In this document: positions 1-6,481 of the stretch, piece by piece
How positions within the stretch are numbered: the first letter of the stretch is position 1
Layout: each line of letters opens with the position of its first letter
Position numbers and translations under genes: made by a program
The notes under the pieces: model-generated
Databases searched by the model: none
Told to the model about the DNA's origin: nothing
The model's input: the letters and a program-made list of their open reading frames with translations, nothing else
Origin: Paracoccaceae bacterium
GTDB taxonomy: Bacteria > Pseudomonadota > Alphaproteobacteria > Rhodobacterales > Rhodobacteraceae
Length of the DNA stretch: 6,929 bases
NCBI GenBank assembly: GCA_003561595.1
Contig: PWWF01000247.1
Coordinates: 1 to 6,929, forward strand
Direction of reading: 5' to 3'

Positions 1-131
1 CCCATCTGCCCGTGCCCGAGATGGTGACCAATGTCGAATGGGGCGGCCCCGATCTGTCGCAGCTTTACATCACGGCGACGAAATCGCTCTACCGGGTGCA
101 GACGGGCACCCGGTCGGGGCGCGCCTGGTAG
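1..131 (+). CDS. SMP-30/gluconolactonase-family protein, C-terminal end (5' truncated)
   Basis: Only the last 42 codons are present, read in the frame starting at base 3 and ending at TAG 129-131. The peptide has the closing signature of the SMP-30/gluconolactonase/LRE beta-propeller family: a VTN motif, then GGPD, then LYIT, then a short SLYRV strand before a brief basic tail. Family members are about 280-310 residues, metal-dependent, and hydrolyse sugar lactones such as gluconolactone, xylonolactone or arabinonolactone. The metal ligands lie upstream of the window, so the substrate cannot be judged. The gene ends 3 nt before the stop of the convergent GH31 gene. Beside a xylose locus, a sugar lactonase is plausible, but that is inference. 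The family assignment rests on the C-terminal motifs only. Confidence 0.8.
   Translation, partial: HLPVPEMVTNVEWGGPDLSQLYITATKSLYRVQTGTRSGRAW
91..114. repeat. 9-bp perfect inverted repeat at a convergent gene end (possible bidirectional terminator)
   Basis: ACCGGGTGC (91-99) and GCACCCGGT (106-114) are perfect inverted repeats with a 6-nt loop, giving a very GC-rich stem. It lies inside the last codons of the SMP-30-like gene, 14 nt before its stop, and 20 nt beyond the stop of the opposing GH31 gene. Neither direction has a T tract after the stem, so it is not a canonical intrinsic terminator. It could still act as a 3'-end stabiliser or pause site where the two genes collide. Chance occurrence in GC-rich coding sequence is possible. 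Confidence 0.3.
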
Positions 132-134
132 CCT

Positions 135-2156
135 TCAGCCGAAGGCCGGAATATCCGCGCCCGCGCGGATCAGCACCGGGATACGGTCGAGCGGGCAGGG
201 CAGAGTGACCCATTGGCCGCCCTTGTGCCGCGTGCCATCCCATGCACAGTCCCAGTCCGTCCCCTCGGGCAGCCAGACAGCGCGGCTGGCCGCGCCCGCC
301 TCCAGCACCGGCGCGACCAGCAGGTCCGGCCCGAGCATATAGGCGTCATGCACCTGCGCCGCCTCGGCATCCTTGGGGAAATCGACCATCAGCGGGCGCA
401 TGAGCGGCAGCCCGGTGTCCCGCGCCTCCTGCATCAGGCAGCGCAGATAGGGGCGAAGGCGCTCGCGCAGATTCAGATACCGGCTGAGGATCACCTCGAC
501 CTCCGGCCCGAAGCTCCAGATCTCGTTATCTGCCCCGCCGAAGCTGAACTCATGCCCGAAACGCGGGTCGCGTGCCTTGTCCTGCCGGAACCCGTGCAGG
601 CGAAAGACCGGGCAGAACGCGCCCCATTGGAACCAGCGCACCAGCAACTCGCGAAAGGCAGGATCGCCGATATCGCCGCCCTTGAAGCCGCCGATATCGG
701 TTGTCCACCAGCTAATGCCGGACAGTGCCATGTTCAGGCCTGCAGTCAACTGGCGCTTCAGGTCCGCGAAGGTGGATTTCACATCCCCCGACCACAGCAC
801 CACCGGAAATCGCTGCGATCCTGCCCAGCCCGAGCGCGACAGCAGGATGCCATCGGTGATGCCCTCAGCGGCAAAGGCATCGGCATAGCCCTGATGGTGC
901 AGGAACGGGTAGGCATTGGCGACATCACGCCCGTCCCCGGCATGAAAGCGCAGATTGTCGGGGTGGAAAGGATACATTTCCGGCTCGTTCGCATCCAGCC
1001 AGAAGGCGCGGATACCGTGGCGGGCATATCCCTCGCGCACGCGCTCCCAGTGAAACGCGCGGGCCTCGGGATTGGTCGCATCATAGAAACGCAGCGGGTT
1101 CATGCCATCGGGCTCGCGGTCATAGAAGATCGAGCCATCCATCGCCCCGCGCGCCGACTCGACCAGCCAGCCATTTTGCGTGAATTTGCCATAGGTCTCG
1201 GCATTGGCATTGACCGAAGGCCAGACCGAGACCATCGGTGTGATCCCCATCTCGCGCAATTCCGCCACCATGGCGGCAGGGTCGGGAAATTCCTCGGACC
1301 GGAATTTCCATTCGCCCATCTTCGTCCAGTGGAAGAAGTCGATCACCAGCACATCCAGCGGCAGCCCGCGGCGTTTGTGTTCGCGCGCGACCCGCAGCAC
1401 CTCGTCCTGCGTCTCGTAGCGCAGTTTGCACTGCCAGAATCCCAGCGTGTAATCGGGCATCTCTGGCGGGCGTCCGGTCAGCGCCGTATAGTCGCACAGG
1501 ATATCGCGCGGGGTGTCCCCCGCGATGACCACGTAATCCAGTTGCGTGATCGCCTCGGCCACCCAGAGCGTGCGATTTTCGGCCAGTTCCAACCGCCCCA
1601 CGCCCGGCGTGTTCCACAACAGCCCGTATCCGCGCGAGGACATGAGGAAAGGAATGCTGATCTCGGTGTTCTTCTGGTGCAGGTCGATGACGCAGCCCTT
1701 CAGATCGAATCGGCCATGCTGATGCTGGCCCATGCCGAAGAAGCGTTCGCCCTCCTGCGCGGCAAAGCGGTTTTCCAGCGACCAGAGCGACCCGCCCTGT
1801 GCCTTCCAATGACGCGTTCCGGGCCAGAGGATATGGGGCATTTCCTCGACCAGCAATTCGCGTCCGCTGGCGGCATCGGTGAAGCGCAATTCCAGCGACG
1901 GCCCCATCCCGCGCGCCACAACGCGGATCTCGGCGCAAGTGCGACCGTTCACCAGTCGCGCGCTGTTGTCGTGCCTGTCGATCTGCGCTGTGCCCTGCGC
2001 GAGATCCGGCAACAGCGCGCTGGGCCGGTCCGAGGCCCAGGTCGCGTTGCGCGTGATCCGGACCCGGCAGCCGTTTTCGCCGACCGGGTCGATCCAGATC
2101 GTCTCGCCATGAAGCCGCGCGCGGATGCCGGTGCTGGTGGTGTCGATCATGTCCAT
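135..2156 (-). CDS. GH31 family alpha-xylosidase / alpha-glucosidase-like glycoside hydrolase
   Basis: This 673-residue protein is full length for bacterial GH31 enzymes, which are retaining hydrolases of alpha-xylosides or alpha-glucosides. An N-terminal beta-sandwich (about residues 1-230) precedes the (beta/alpha)8 barrel, which opens at PDYTLGFWQ (234-242). Visible active-site elements are substrate-binding D273 in VIDFFHW, the predicted nucleophile D388 in WLDANEPE, the predicted acid/base D458 in LWSGD, the WWTTDIGGF strand (483-491) and FRLHG (518-522). C-terminal beta domains follow from about 580. There is no signal peptide or membrane segment, so it should act in the cytoplasm on imported oligosaccharides. 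WLDANEPE is closer to the WxDAxEPE form of alpha-xylosidases than to the WxDMNE form of many alpha-glucosidases, and the divergent xylBA operon supports release of xylose (for example from isoprimeverose). The start is ATG 2154-2156, preceded by AGAGGA 7 nt upstream. A second ATG at 2148-2150 is possible but less well spaced. Family is certain; the exact substrate is inferred. Confidence 0.92.
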   Translation of the reverse strand: MDMIDTTSTGIRARLHGETIWIDPVGENGCRVRITRNATWASDRPSALLPDLAQGTAQIDRHDNSARLVNGRTCAEIRVVARGMGPSLELRFTDAASGRELLVEEMPHILWPGTRHWKAQGGSLWSLENRFAAQEGERFFGMGQHQHGRFDLKGCVIDLHQKNTEISIPFLMSSRGYGLLWNTPGVGRLELAENRTLWVAEAITQLDYVVIAGDTPRDILCDYTALTGRPPEMPDYTLGFWQCKLRYETQDEVLRVAREHKRRGLPLDVLVIDFFHWTKMGEWKFRSEEFPDPAAMVAELREMGITPMVSVWPSVNANAETYGKFTQNGWLVESARGAMDGSIFYDREPDGMNPLRFYDATNPEARAFHWERVREGYARHGIRAFWLDANEPEMYPFHPDNLRFHAGDGRDVANAYPFLHHQGYADAFAAEGITDGILLSRSGWAGSQRFPVVLWSGDVKSTFADLKRQLTAGLNMALSGISWWTTDIGGFKGGDIGDPAFRELLVRWFQWGAFCPVFRLHGFRQDKARDPRFGHEFSFGGADNEIWSFGPEVEVILSRYLNLRERLRPYLRCLMQEARDTGLPLMRPLMVDFPKDAEAAQVHDAYMLGPDLLVAPVLEAGAASRAVWLPEGTDWDCAWDGTRHKGGQWVTLPCPLDRIPVLIRAGADIPAFG

Positions 2157-2267
2157 CCCCTATTCCTCTCTATCCCTCAATAATCGCAACTACCTCCGAA
2201 TACAAACGTTTGTATTAACGCATCCTCCGGTTTCATGCATCAATCTCACAGGTGACGGGGGATAGCG
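2157..2267. promoter_or_regulatory. Divergent promoter region between GH31 gene and xylB
   Basis: This 111-bp gap is noticeably more AT-rich than the flanking genes and must contain the start signals for GH31 (leftward) and xylBA (rightward). The 18-bp palindrome near its middle (2199-2216) would overlap or flank the -35 regions in both directions. A weak rightward candidate is TTAACG (2215-2220), 17 nt before CATCAA (2238-2243). Leftward, GATTAT (minus strand, about 2183-2188) is a possible -10. Both are poor matches to the sigma70 consensus. The xylB ribosome-binding site is the purine-rich GGGGGA about 5 nt before its ATG; the GH31 site is AGAGGA on the other strand. Confidence 0.75.
2199..2216. 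promoter_or_regulatory. LacI-family operator, copy 1 (perfect 18-bp palindrome)
   Basis: AATACAAACGTTTGTATT is a perfect palindrome centred on CpG. That central CpG is the hallmark of LacI/PurR-type operators, where the hinge-helix leucine wedges into the central step. An identical 18-mer occurs at 6092-6109, upstream of the LacI-family gene itself. The site ends 42 nt before the GH31 start and 51 nt before the xylB start, so one bound dimer could repress both divergent units. Both copies also share a right flank (A or G, then ACG). The repeat is seen directly; its assignment to the local regulator is inference, strongly supported by context. Confidence 0.85.
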
Positions 2268-3707
2268 ATGTATCTGGGACTGGACCTTGGGACTTCCGGT
2301 CTGAAGGGCGTGATCATCGACGCGGATCAGCGCGTGATCGCCGAGGCCACGGCACCGCTGCAGGTGTCGCGCCCGCATCCGGGCTGGAGCGAACAGGACC
2401 CCGCCGACTGGGTCGCGGCGGCGCGCGCGGTGCTTGGCTATCTGCGCGCGCAAGTGAATCTCTCGGGCGTGGCCGGGATCGGGCTGTCGGGGCAGATGCA
2501 TGGCGCAACCTTGCTGGACGGCGCTGACTCTGTCCTGCGCCCCTGCATCCTGTGGAACGACACCCGCGCCGCGCAGGAAGCCGCCGTGCTCGATGCCGAC
2601 CCGCGCTTTCATGAAATCACCGGTAATATCGTCTTTCCGGGCTTCACGGCCCCCAAACTGGTCTGGGTGGCGACGCACGAGACCGAAATCGCGGCTCAAG
2701 TGGCAAAGGTTCTGCTGCCGAAAGATTATCTGCGCCTCTGGCTGACCGGCGAGCATGTGGCCGAAATGTCGGATGCCGCTGGCACAAGCTGGCTCGACAC
2801 GGGCGCGCGCGACTGGTCCGACGCGCTTCTTGCGGCAACGGGCATGCGCCGGGACCAGATGCCCCGGCTTGTCGAAGGCTCCGGGGTCTCGGGCAGCCTG
2901 CGCGCGGGTCTGGCCGCGGAATTCGGGCTGCGCCCCGGTCTGCCCGTCGCGGGTGGCGGCGGCGACAATGCCGCCACGGCCATCGGCTTGGGTGTGGTGC
3001 GCGCAGGGGATGCCTTTGTCTCGCTCGGCACCTCTGGCGTGCTGTTCGCGGCCTGTGACAGCTACGCGCCCGATGCGCAGACGGCGGTGCATACCTTCGC
3101 CCATGCCCTGCCCGCGCGCTGGCACCAGATGGGGGTGATCCTGGCGGCCACCGATGCGCTGAACTGGCTGGCAGGGCTGACAGGTCAGGACGCCGCCAGC
3201 CTGACTTCCGGGCTGGGGCCGTTGCAGGCACCGGGCAAGACCACCTTCCTGCCCTATCTGGGCGGCGAGCGCACACCGCTCAATGATGCCGCCATTCGCG
3301 GGGCCTTTGTCGGGCTCGAGCATGCGACAGACCGAGACGCGGCGACCCGCGCCGTGCTGGAAGGGGTCACATTTGCCTTGCAAGACTGCCGCGATGCGTT
3401 GGCTGCGACCGGGACAGAACCGGGCAGTCTGATTGCAAGTGGTGGCGGTGCGCGTTCGGCCTATTGGCTGGAGGCCATCGCAACAGCGTTGAATACCCCG
3501 GTTCAGGTGCCGCAATCGGGGGATTTCGGCGCGGCATTCGGCGCGGCACGTCTTGGCATGATGGCAGCGACAGGTGGCGGCACGGAGCTTGTCACCAAGC
3601 CACCAATCGAACGAGAGTTCCAACCCAACCCGGCACTGAGCACAGCATTTGACGACGGGTACGCCCGGTTCAAGGCAGCGCAGGCCGCGATACGAGGACT
3701 GACATGA
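2268..3707 (+). CDS. xylB: Xylulokinase
   Basis: The product phosphorylates D-xylulose with ATP to give D-xylulose 5-phosphate, the second step of the isomerase route for xylose, in the cytoplasm. The 479 residues match the usual length (about 480-500) of FGGY-family xylulokinases. The N-terminus has the hallmark [13 protein letters not shown] with D6, followed by [12 protein letters not shown] (34-45). GQMHG (75-79) and WNDTR (96-100) are sugar-site motifs. GGGGDN holds D233, at the same position as the catalytic base of E. coli XylB. SLGTSG (252-257) and SGGGARS (391-397) belong to the ATP-binding fold of the second domain. The start is ATG 2268, with GGGGGA upstream. The stop overlaps the xylA start by 4 nt (ATGA 3704-3707), indicating translational coupling. 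The gene order xylB-xylA is the reverse of the E. coli order. Expression is probably controlled through the palindrome at 2199-2216. Confidence 0.97.
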   Translation: MYLGLDLGTSGLKGVIIDADQRVIAEATAPLQVSRPHPGWSEQDPADWVAAARAVLGYLRAQVNLSGVAGIGLSGQMHGATLLDGADSVLRPCILWNDTRAAQEAAVLDADPRFHEITGNIVFPGFTAPKLVWVATHETEIAAQVAKVLLPKDYLRLWLTGEHVAEMSDAAGTSWLDTGARDWSDALLAATGMRRDQMPRLVEGSGVSGSLRAGLAAEFGLRPGLPVAGGGGDNAATAIGLGVVRAGDAFVSLGTSGVLFAACDSYAPDAQTAVHTFAHALPARWHQMGVILAATDALNWLAGLTGQDAASLTSGLGPLQAPGKTTFLPYLGGERTPLNDAAIRGAFVGLEHATDRDAATRAVLEGVTFALQDCRDALAATGTEPGSLIASGGGARSAYWLEAIATALNTPVQVPQSGDFGAAFGAARLGMMAATGGGTELVTKPPIEREFQPNPALSTAFDDGYARFKAAQAAIRGLT

Positions 3708-4996
3708 GCATCTATTTTCACGATATCCCGAAGATCGCCTATCAGGGGCCCAATGCCACCAGTGATTTCGCCTATCGCCATTACGACCCGGATCGCATGG
3801 TCATGGGCAGGCGGCTTGAGGATCATCTGCGCTTCGCCGTGGCATGGTGGCACGGCTTTGCCTGGCCGGGGGGCGACCCGTTCGGGGGCCAGACCTTCGA
3901 ACGCCCCTGGTTCGGCGACACGATGGATCATGCACGGCTCAAGGCAGACGCGGCGTTCGAGCTGTTCGGCATTCTTGGCCAGCCTTTCTTCTGCTTCCAC
4001 GATGCCGATATCCGCCCCGAGGGTGCCGATTTCGCCGAAAACACCGCGCGGCTGGACGAGATCACCGATTATATCGGCACCAAGATGGAAGCGACCGGCA
4101 CGCGGCTTTTGTGGGGCACGGCCAATCTGTTCAGCCATCGCCGCTACATGGCCGGTGCGGCCACCAACCCCGACCCCGATGTCTTTGCCTTTGCTGCGGC
4201 CACGGTGAAAAGCTGCATCGATGCCACCAAGAAGCTCGGCGGGGCGAATTATGTGCTCTGGGGCGGGCGCGAGGGATATGAGACGCTGCTCAACACCGAC
4301 CTGAAGCGCGAACGCCAGCAGGCGGGGCGATTCCTGCAGATGGTGGTCGAATATGCGCGCAAGATCGGCTTCGACGGCACCATCCTGATCGAGCCAAAGC
4401 CGCAGGAGCCGACCAAGCACCAGTATGATTACGACGTGGCCACCGTCTACGGCTTTCTCAAGGATTTCGGGCTGGAGGGTGAGGTCAAGGTCAATATCGA
4501 GCAGGGCCATGCGATTCTGGCCGGACACAGTTTCGAGCATGAAATTGCGCTTGCTGCGGCGCTTGGCGTGTTCGGCTCTATCGACATGAACCGCAATGAC
4601 TATCAGTCGGGCTGGGACACCGACCAGTTCCCGAACAACGTGCCCGAAGTCGCGCTGGCCTATCTTGAAATCCTCAAGGCGGGCGGGTTTACGACCGGCG
4701 GCACCAATTTTGACGCCAAACTGCGCCGCCAGTCGCTGGATCCCGAAGACCTCGTTCTGGCGCATGTCGGCGCGATGGATGTCTGCGCGCGCGGCCTGAT
4801 GGCTGCGGCAGCAATTCTCGAGGATGGCGCATTCGAGACAGCGCGTGTCGCGCGTTATGCGGGCTGGCAAAGCTCTAATCTGCTCGAGCAGGATCTGGAG
4901 AGCATCACCGCGCGGGTGCTGGCCGATGGTATCAACCCCCAGCCCCGCTCGGGGCGGCAGGAGCGGCTTGAAAACCTGCTCAACCGCTTTGTGTGA
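3704..4996 (+). CDS. xylA: Xylose isomerase
   Basis: The product interconverts D-xylose and D-xylulose using divalent metals, usually as a cytoplasmic tetramer. At 430 residues with an extended N-terminus it is the longer (class II, E. coli-like) form. Active-site residues are all present, each two positions earlier than in the E. coli enzyme: H99 and D102 in FHDAD; E230 and K232 in IEPKPQEP; E266 and H269 in NIEQGHA; D294 in SIDMNRND; D305 and D307 in DTDQFP; D337 in [19 protein letters not shown] (186-199) is the family signature. The start ATG overlaps the xylB stop, and GAGGA lies 5 nt before it. The last 17 nt overlap the end of the convergent LacI-family gene, so no separate terminator space exists and read-through would be antisense to the regulator. 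I see no missing catalytic residue or frame disruption. Confidence 0.98.
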   Translation: MSIYFHDIPKIAYQGPNATSDFAYRHYDPDRMVMGRRLEDHLRFAVAWWHGFAWPGGDPFGGQTFERPWFGDTMDHARLKADAAFELFGILGQPFFCFHDADIRPEGADFAENTARLDEITDYIGTKMEATGTRLLWGTANLFSHRRYMAGAATNPDPDVFAFAAATVKSCIDATKKLGGANYVLWGGREGYETLLNTDLKRERQQAGRFLQMVVEYARKIGFDGTILIEPKPQEPTKHQYDYDVATVYGFLKDFGLEGEVKVNIEQGHAILAGHSFEHEIALAAALGVFGSIDMNRNDYQSGWDTDQFPNNVPEVALAYLEILKAGGFTTGGTNFDAKLRRQSLDPEDLVLAHVGAMDVCARGLMAAAAILEDGAFETARVARYAGWQSSNLLEQDLESITARVLADGINPQPRSGRQERLENLLNRFV

Positions 4997-6029
4997 CAAG
5001 CTCTGATGGCAGTTTCTGTGTCAATGTATGCGATTGGCGCAGGACTGCCGTTGGCAGGACGGTATGTGTCTCGAACGCCCCCTCGGCGTTCTGGTCCAGC
5101 CGCCTCAGCATGACCTGGCTGAGCAATTCGGCAATGTCATGATCCGCGGTCGAAAAGGTCGAGAGGGGCGGCGAGGTGTGTTCTGAACCGGGAAAATTCT
5201 GCCCCCCGAACACGGTCAGGTCCCGCCCCACGACCGCCCCTGCAGCCGTCGCAGCACGAAATACGCCAAAGGCCAGCGAGTCCTGAATGCAGGCCAGCGC
5301 GGGGCAGGAGGCATGTGACAGGATGTGATGCGCGACACGCTCCCCTTCAGCCTCGGTCATCTCGACGCGCCACAAGACGGGCTCCGGCAGGCCCAGATTG
5401 GCGGCCTCGGACACCGCACCGGCAACGTAGTAGTCGGCGAAATTCAGTCCTTCGGGCGCGGCGATGACATGCAGCGGGCCGCGCAGGTCGCGTCCCAGCG
5501 CGCGCACGGCCAGCCGCCCGGCCTCGGCATAGTCGATCTCGACCCAAGGGTGGGCCTCGGGCCAGTCTGTGCGGCCCATGGTGACAAACGGTGCGCCGCG
5601 CCGCAACAGGAACTCGACGCGGGCGTCGTTCTTGCGGGTGCGTCCGAGAACCAGCCCATCGGCCAGCCCCTCGTCTATGATCTGGCGCACAAGTTCGGGT
5701 TCTTCATCGCGGGTGCGCGCGGCAAACACGGCCAGATTGCGCCCGGTGTCGCGCAGGTTCTGGTCCAGTGTCGAGAGCAGTTCCAGAAAGATCGGACTGG
5801 CAAAACGCTGCTGCGGGGGCGAGAGCAGCACAGCGATACGCCCGCTCTGTCCGGCCTTGAGTGCGCGCGCGGCCGCGTTGGGGCGGTAATCCAGACGTTG
5901 TGCGAGCGCCTGCACGGTCCTGCGGGTTTCCGGTTTGACGCGCGGATCGTCTCTGAGCGCGCGCGACACGGTCGATACATCGACCTTGAGCTTTTCGGCC
6001 AGCATTTTCAGACTGACGCGCTTTTGCAT
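4980..6029 (-). CDS. LacI-family transcriptional regulator, probable xylose/xyloside repressor
   Basis: With this start the protein has 349 residues, typical for the family. The N-terminal helix-turn-helix spans about residues 6-25 ([20 protein letters not shown]), followed by the hinge region [13 protein letters not shown] (48-60). L57 sits at the minor-groove-intercalating position, fitting an operator with a central CpG. A periplasmic-binding-protein-like effector domain starts at about 64 (GRIAVLLS). QDSLAFG (259-265) resembles the NDxxAxG core motif. FGGQNFPG (284-291) replaces the usual GxDDxP, so ligand contacts may be atypical. Start choice: ATG 6027-6029 puts the DNA-binding domain at the usual distance and has AAAGG 7 nt upstream. 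Upstream starts (ATG 6063-6065, TTG at 6098) lack a ribosome site, and the latter lies inside the operator. The palindrome at 6092-6109 lies 62 nt upstream, suggesting autoregulation. The 3' end overlaps xylA by 17 bp. Xylose or a xyloside as inducer is inference from neighbours. Confidence 0.93.
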   Translation of the reverse strand: MQKRVSLKMLAEKLKVDVSTVSRALRDDPRVKPETRRTVQALAQRLDYRPNAAARALKAGQSGRIAVLLSPPQQRFASPIFLELLSTLDQNLRDTGRNLAVFAARTRDEEPELVRQIIDEGLADGLVLGRTRKNDARVEFLLRRGAPFVTMGRTDWPEAHPWVEIDYAEAGRLAVRALGRDLRGPLHVIAAPEGLNFADYYVAGAVSEAANLGLPEPVLWRVEMTEAEGERVAHHILSHASCPALACIQDSLAFGVFRAATAAGAVVGRDLTVFGGQNFPGSEHTSPPLSTFSTADHDIAELLSQVMLRRLDQNAEGAFETHTVLPTAVLRQSHTLTQKLPSELVTQSG

Positions 6030-6154
6030 TTCCTGCCCTTTCCACCTCGCATAGCAGCGTACCATAGAAGAAAATGAAGCTCCAAGCGAAAAATACAAAC
6101 GTTTGTATTGACGGGCGCGGGTTTTTCTGACCTTCTTGTTGCGGGAGGTTGCGC
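6030..6154. promoter_or_regulatory. Divergent promoter region between LacI-family regulator and EthD-SDR operon
   Basis: This 125-bp gap is AT-richer than its surroundings, especially at 6060-6110. It must drive the regulator leftward and the EthD-SDR pair rightward. Rightward, TTGACG (6108-6113) abuts the palindrome and is a good -35 candidate, but no convincing -10 follows at 16-18 nt. Leftward, TATGGT (minus strand, about 6060-6065) is a possible -10 for the regulator. The EthD ribosome site is GGGAGG (6143-6148), 6 nt before ATG 6155. A repressor on the palindrome would cover the rightward -35 element and could block the leftward promoter. Confidence 0.7.
6092..6109. promoter_or_regulatory. 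LacI-family operator, copy 2 (perfect 18-bp palindrome)
   Basis: This 18-mer, AATACAAACGTTTGTATT, is identical to the one at 2199-2216 and again perfectly palindromic about CpG. Its last two bases run into TTGACG, so binding should occlude that -35-like element of the EthD-SDR promoter. It lies 62 nt upstream of the LacI-family start and 45 nt upstream of the EthD start. Two identical 18-bp palindromes in under 7 kb, both in divergent intergenic regions, are very unlikely by chance. Confidence 0.85.
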
Positions 6155-6481
6155 ATGATCAAACTCGTTGCACTTGTATGCCGCAAGGCCGATCTCGACC
6201 CCATCGCGTTTCGCGATTACTGGCTGAACGTGCACGCACCTCTTGCTGCCGCCATTCCGGGAATGCGCGGCTACCGGATCAATATCGCAGGCGATCCGGG
6301 GGAACAGCCCCCCGCGCCCTATGACGGGTCAGCCGAGATATGGTTCGATGACCGCGCCGCGATGGAGGCGGGGCTGGGCTCGGAACAGGGCCGGATCGCG
6401 GGCGAGGATACGGCGCATTTCACGGCCTCGATCGAGTTTCTGGTGACAGAGGAACATGTCATCCTTGGGGGTAGAGCATGA
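6155..6481 (+). CDS. EthD-domain (dimeric alpha/beta-barrel) protein of unknown role
   Basis: This small protein of 108 residues fits the EthD family, named for a protein encoded with the Rhodococcus ethyl tert-butyl ether degradation genes. Members form ferredoxin-like dimeric alpha/beta barrels, and their chemistry is mostly unknown. Visible family features are the first strand MIKLVALVCRK, the helix-and-loop motif FRDYWLNVHAPL (19-30) with conserved Y22-W23 and H27-P29, PGMRGYRIN (35-43), and the YDGSAEIWFDD strand (56-66). There is no signal peptide or membrane segment. The start is ATG 6155 with GGGAGG 6 nt upstream; an in-frame TTG at 6149 overlaps the end of that ribosome site and is unlikely. 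The stop overlaps the SDR start by 4 nt (ATGA 6478-6481), implying coupled expression and a shared pathway. The upstream operator suggests it is induced with the xylose genes. A small-molecule isomerase, lyase or accessory role is possible but not shown by sequence. Confidence 0.85.
   Translation: MIKLVALVCRKADLDPIAFRDYWLNVHAPLAAAIPGMRGYRINIAGDPGEQPPAPYDGSAEIWFDDRAAMEAGLGSEQGRIAGEDTAHFTASIEFLVTEEHVILGGRA

Noticed and set aside
1372..1381. Operator-like half-site CGTTTGTGTT inside the GH31 gene
   Set aside because: It matches nine of ten bases of one operator arm, but the other arm is absent (GC-rich coding sequence). A single half-site is likely chance.
213..2183. Very long open frame on the + strand opposite the GH31 gene (over 650 codons)
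   Set aside because: It is a shadow of the GH31 gene. Its translation has no recognisable domain and is rich in Arg, His and Ala, as expected from antisense GC-rich codons. The GH31 frame has full catalytic motifs and a ribosome site.
2252..2527. Alternative + strand frame beginning just upstream of xylB
   Set aside because: It overlaps xylB in another frame, has no recognisable domain, and the xylB frame has the full kinase signature from its first residues.
2190..4999. Two long - strand open frames opposite xylB and xylA (2190-3623 and 3503-4999)
   Set aside because: Both are antisense to clearly identified, full-length xylB and xylA and show no domain motifs. One would even read through the operator palindrome. 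GC-rich codon bias explains the absence of stops.
5045..5057. Short hairpin CTGCC-GTT-GGCAG downstream of xylA as a terminator
   Set aside because: The stem is only 5 bp with a 3-nt loop and no T tract, and it lies inside the regulator coding sequence.
6030..6098. Longer N-terminus for the LacI-family regulator (372 residues from a TTG at 6098, or ATG at 6063-6065)
   Set aside because: The extra residues precede the normal start of the helix-turn-helix domain, no ribosome site precedes either codon, and the TTG lies inside the operator. ATG 6027-6029 has AAAGG at a good spacing.
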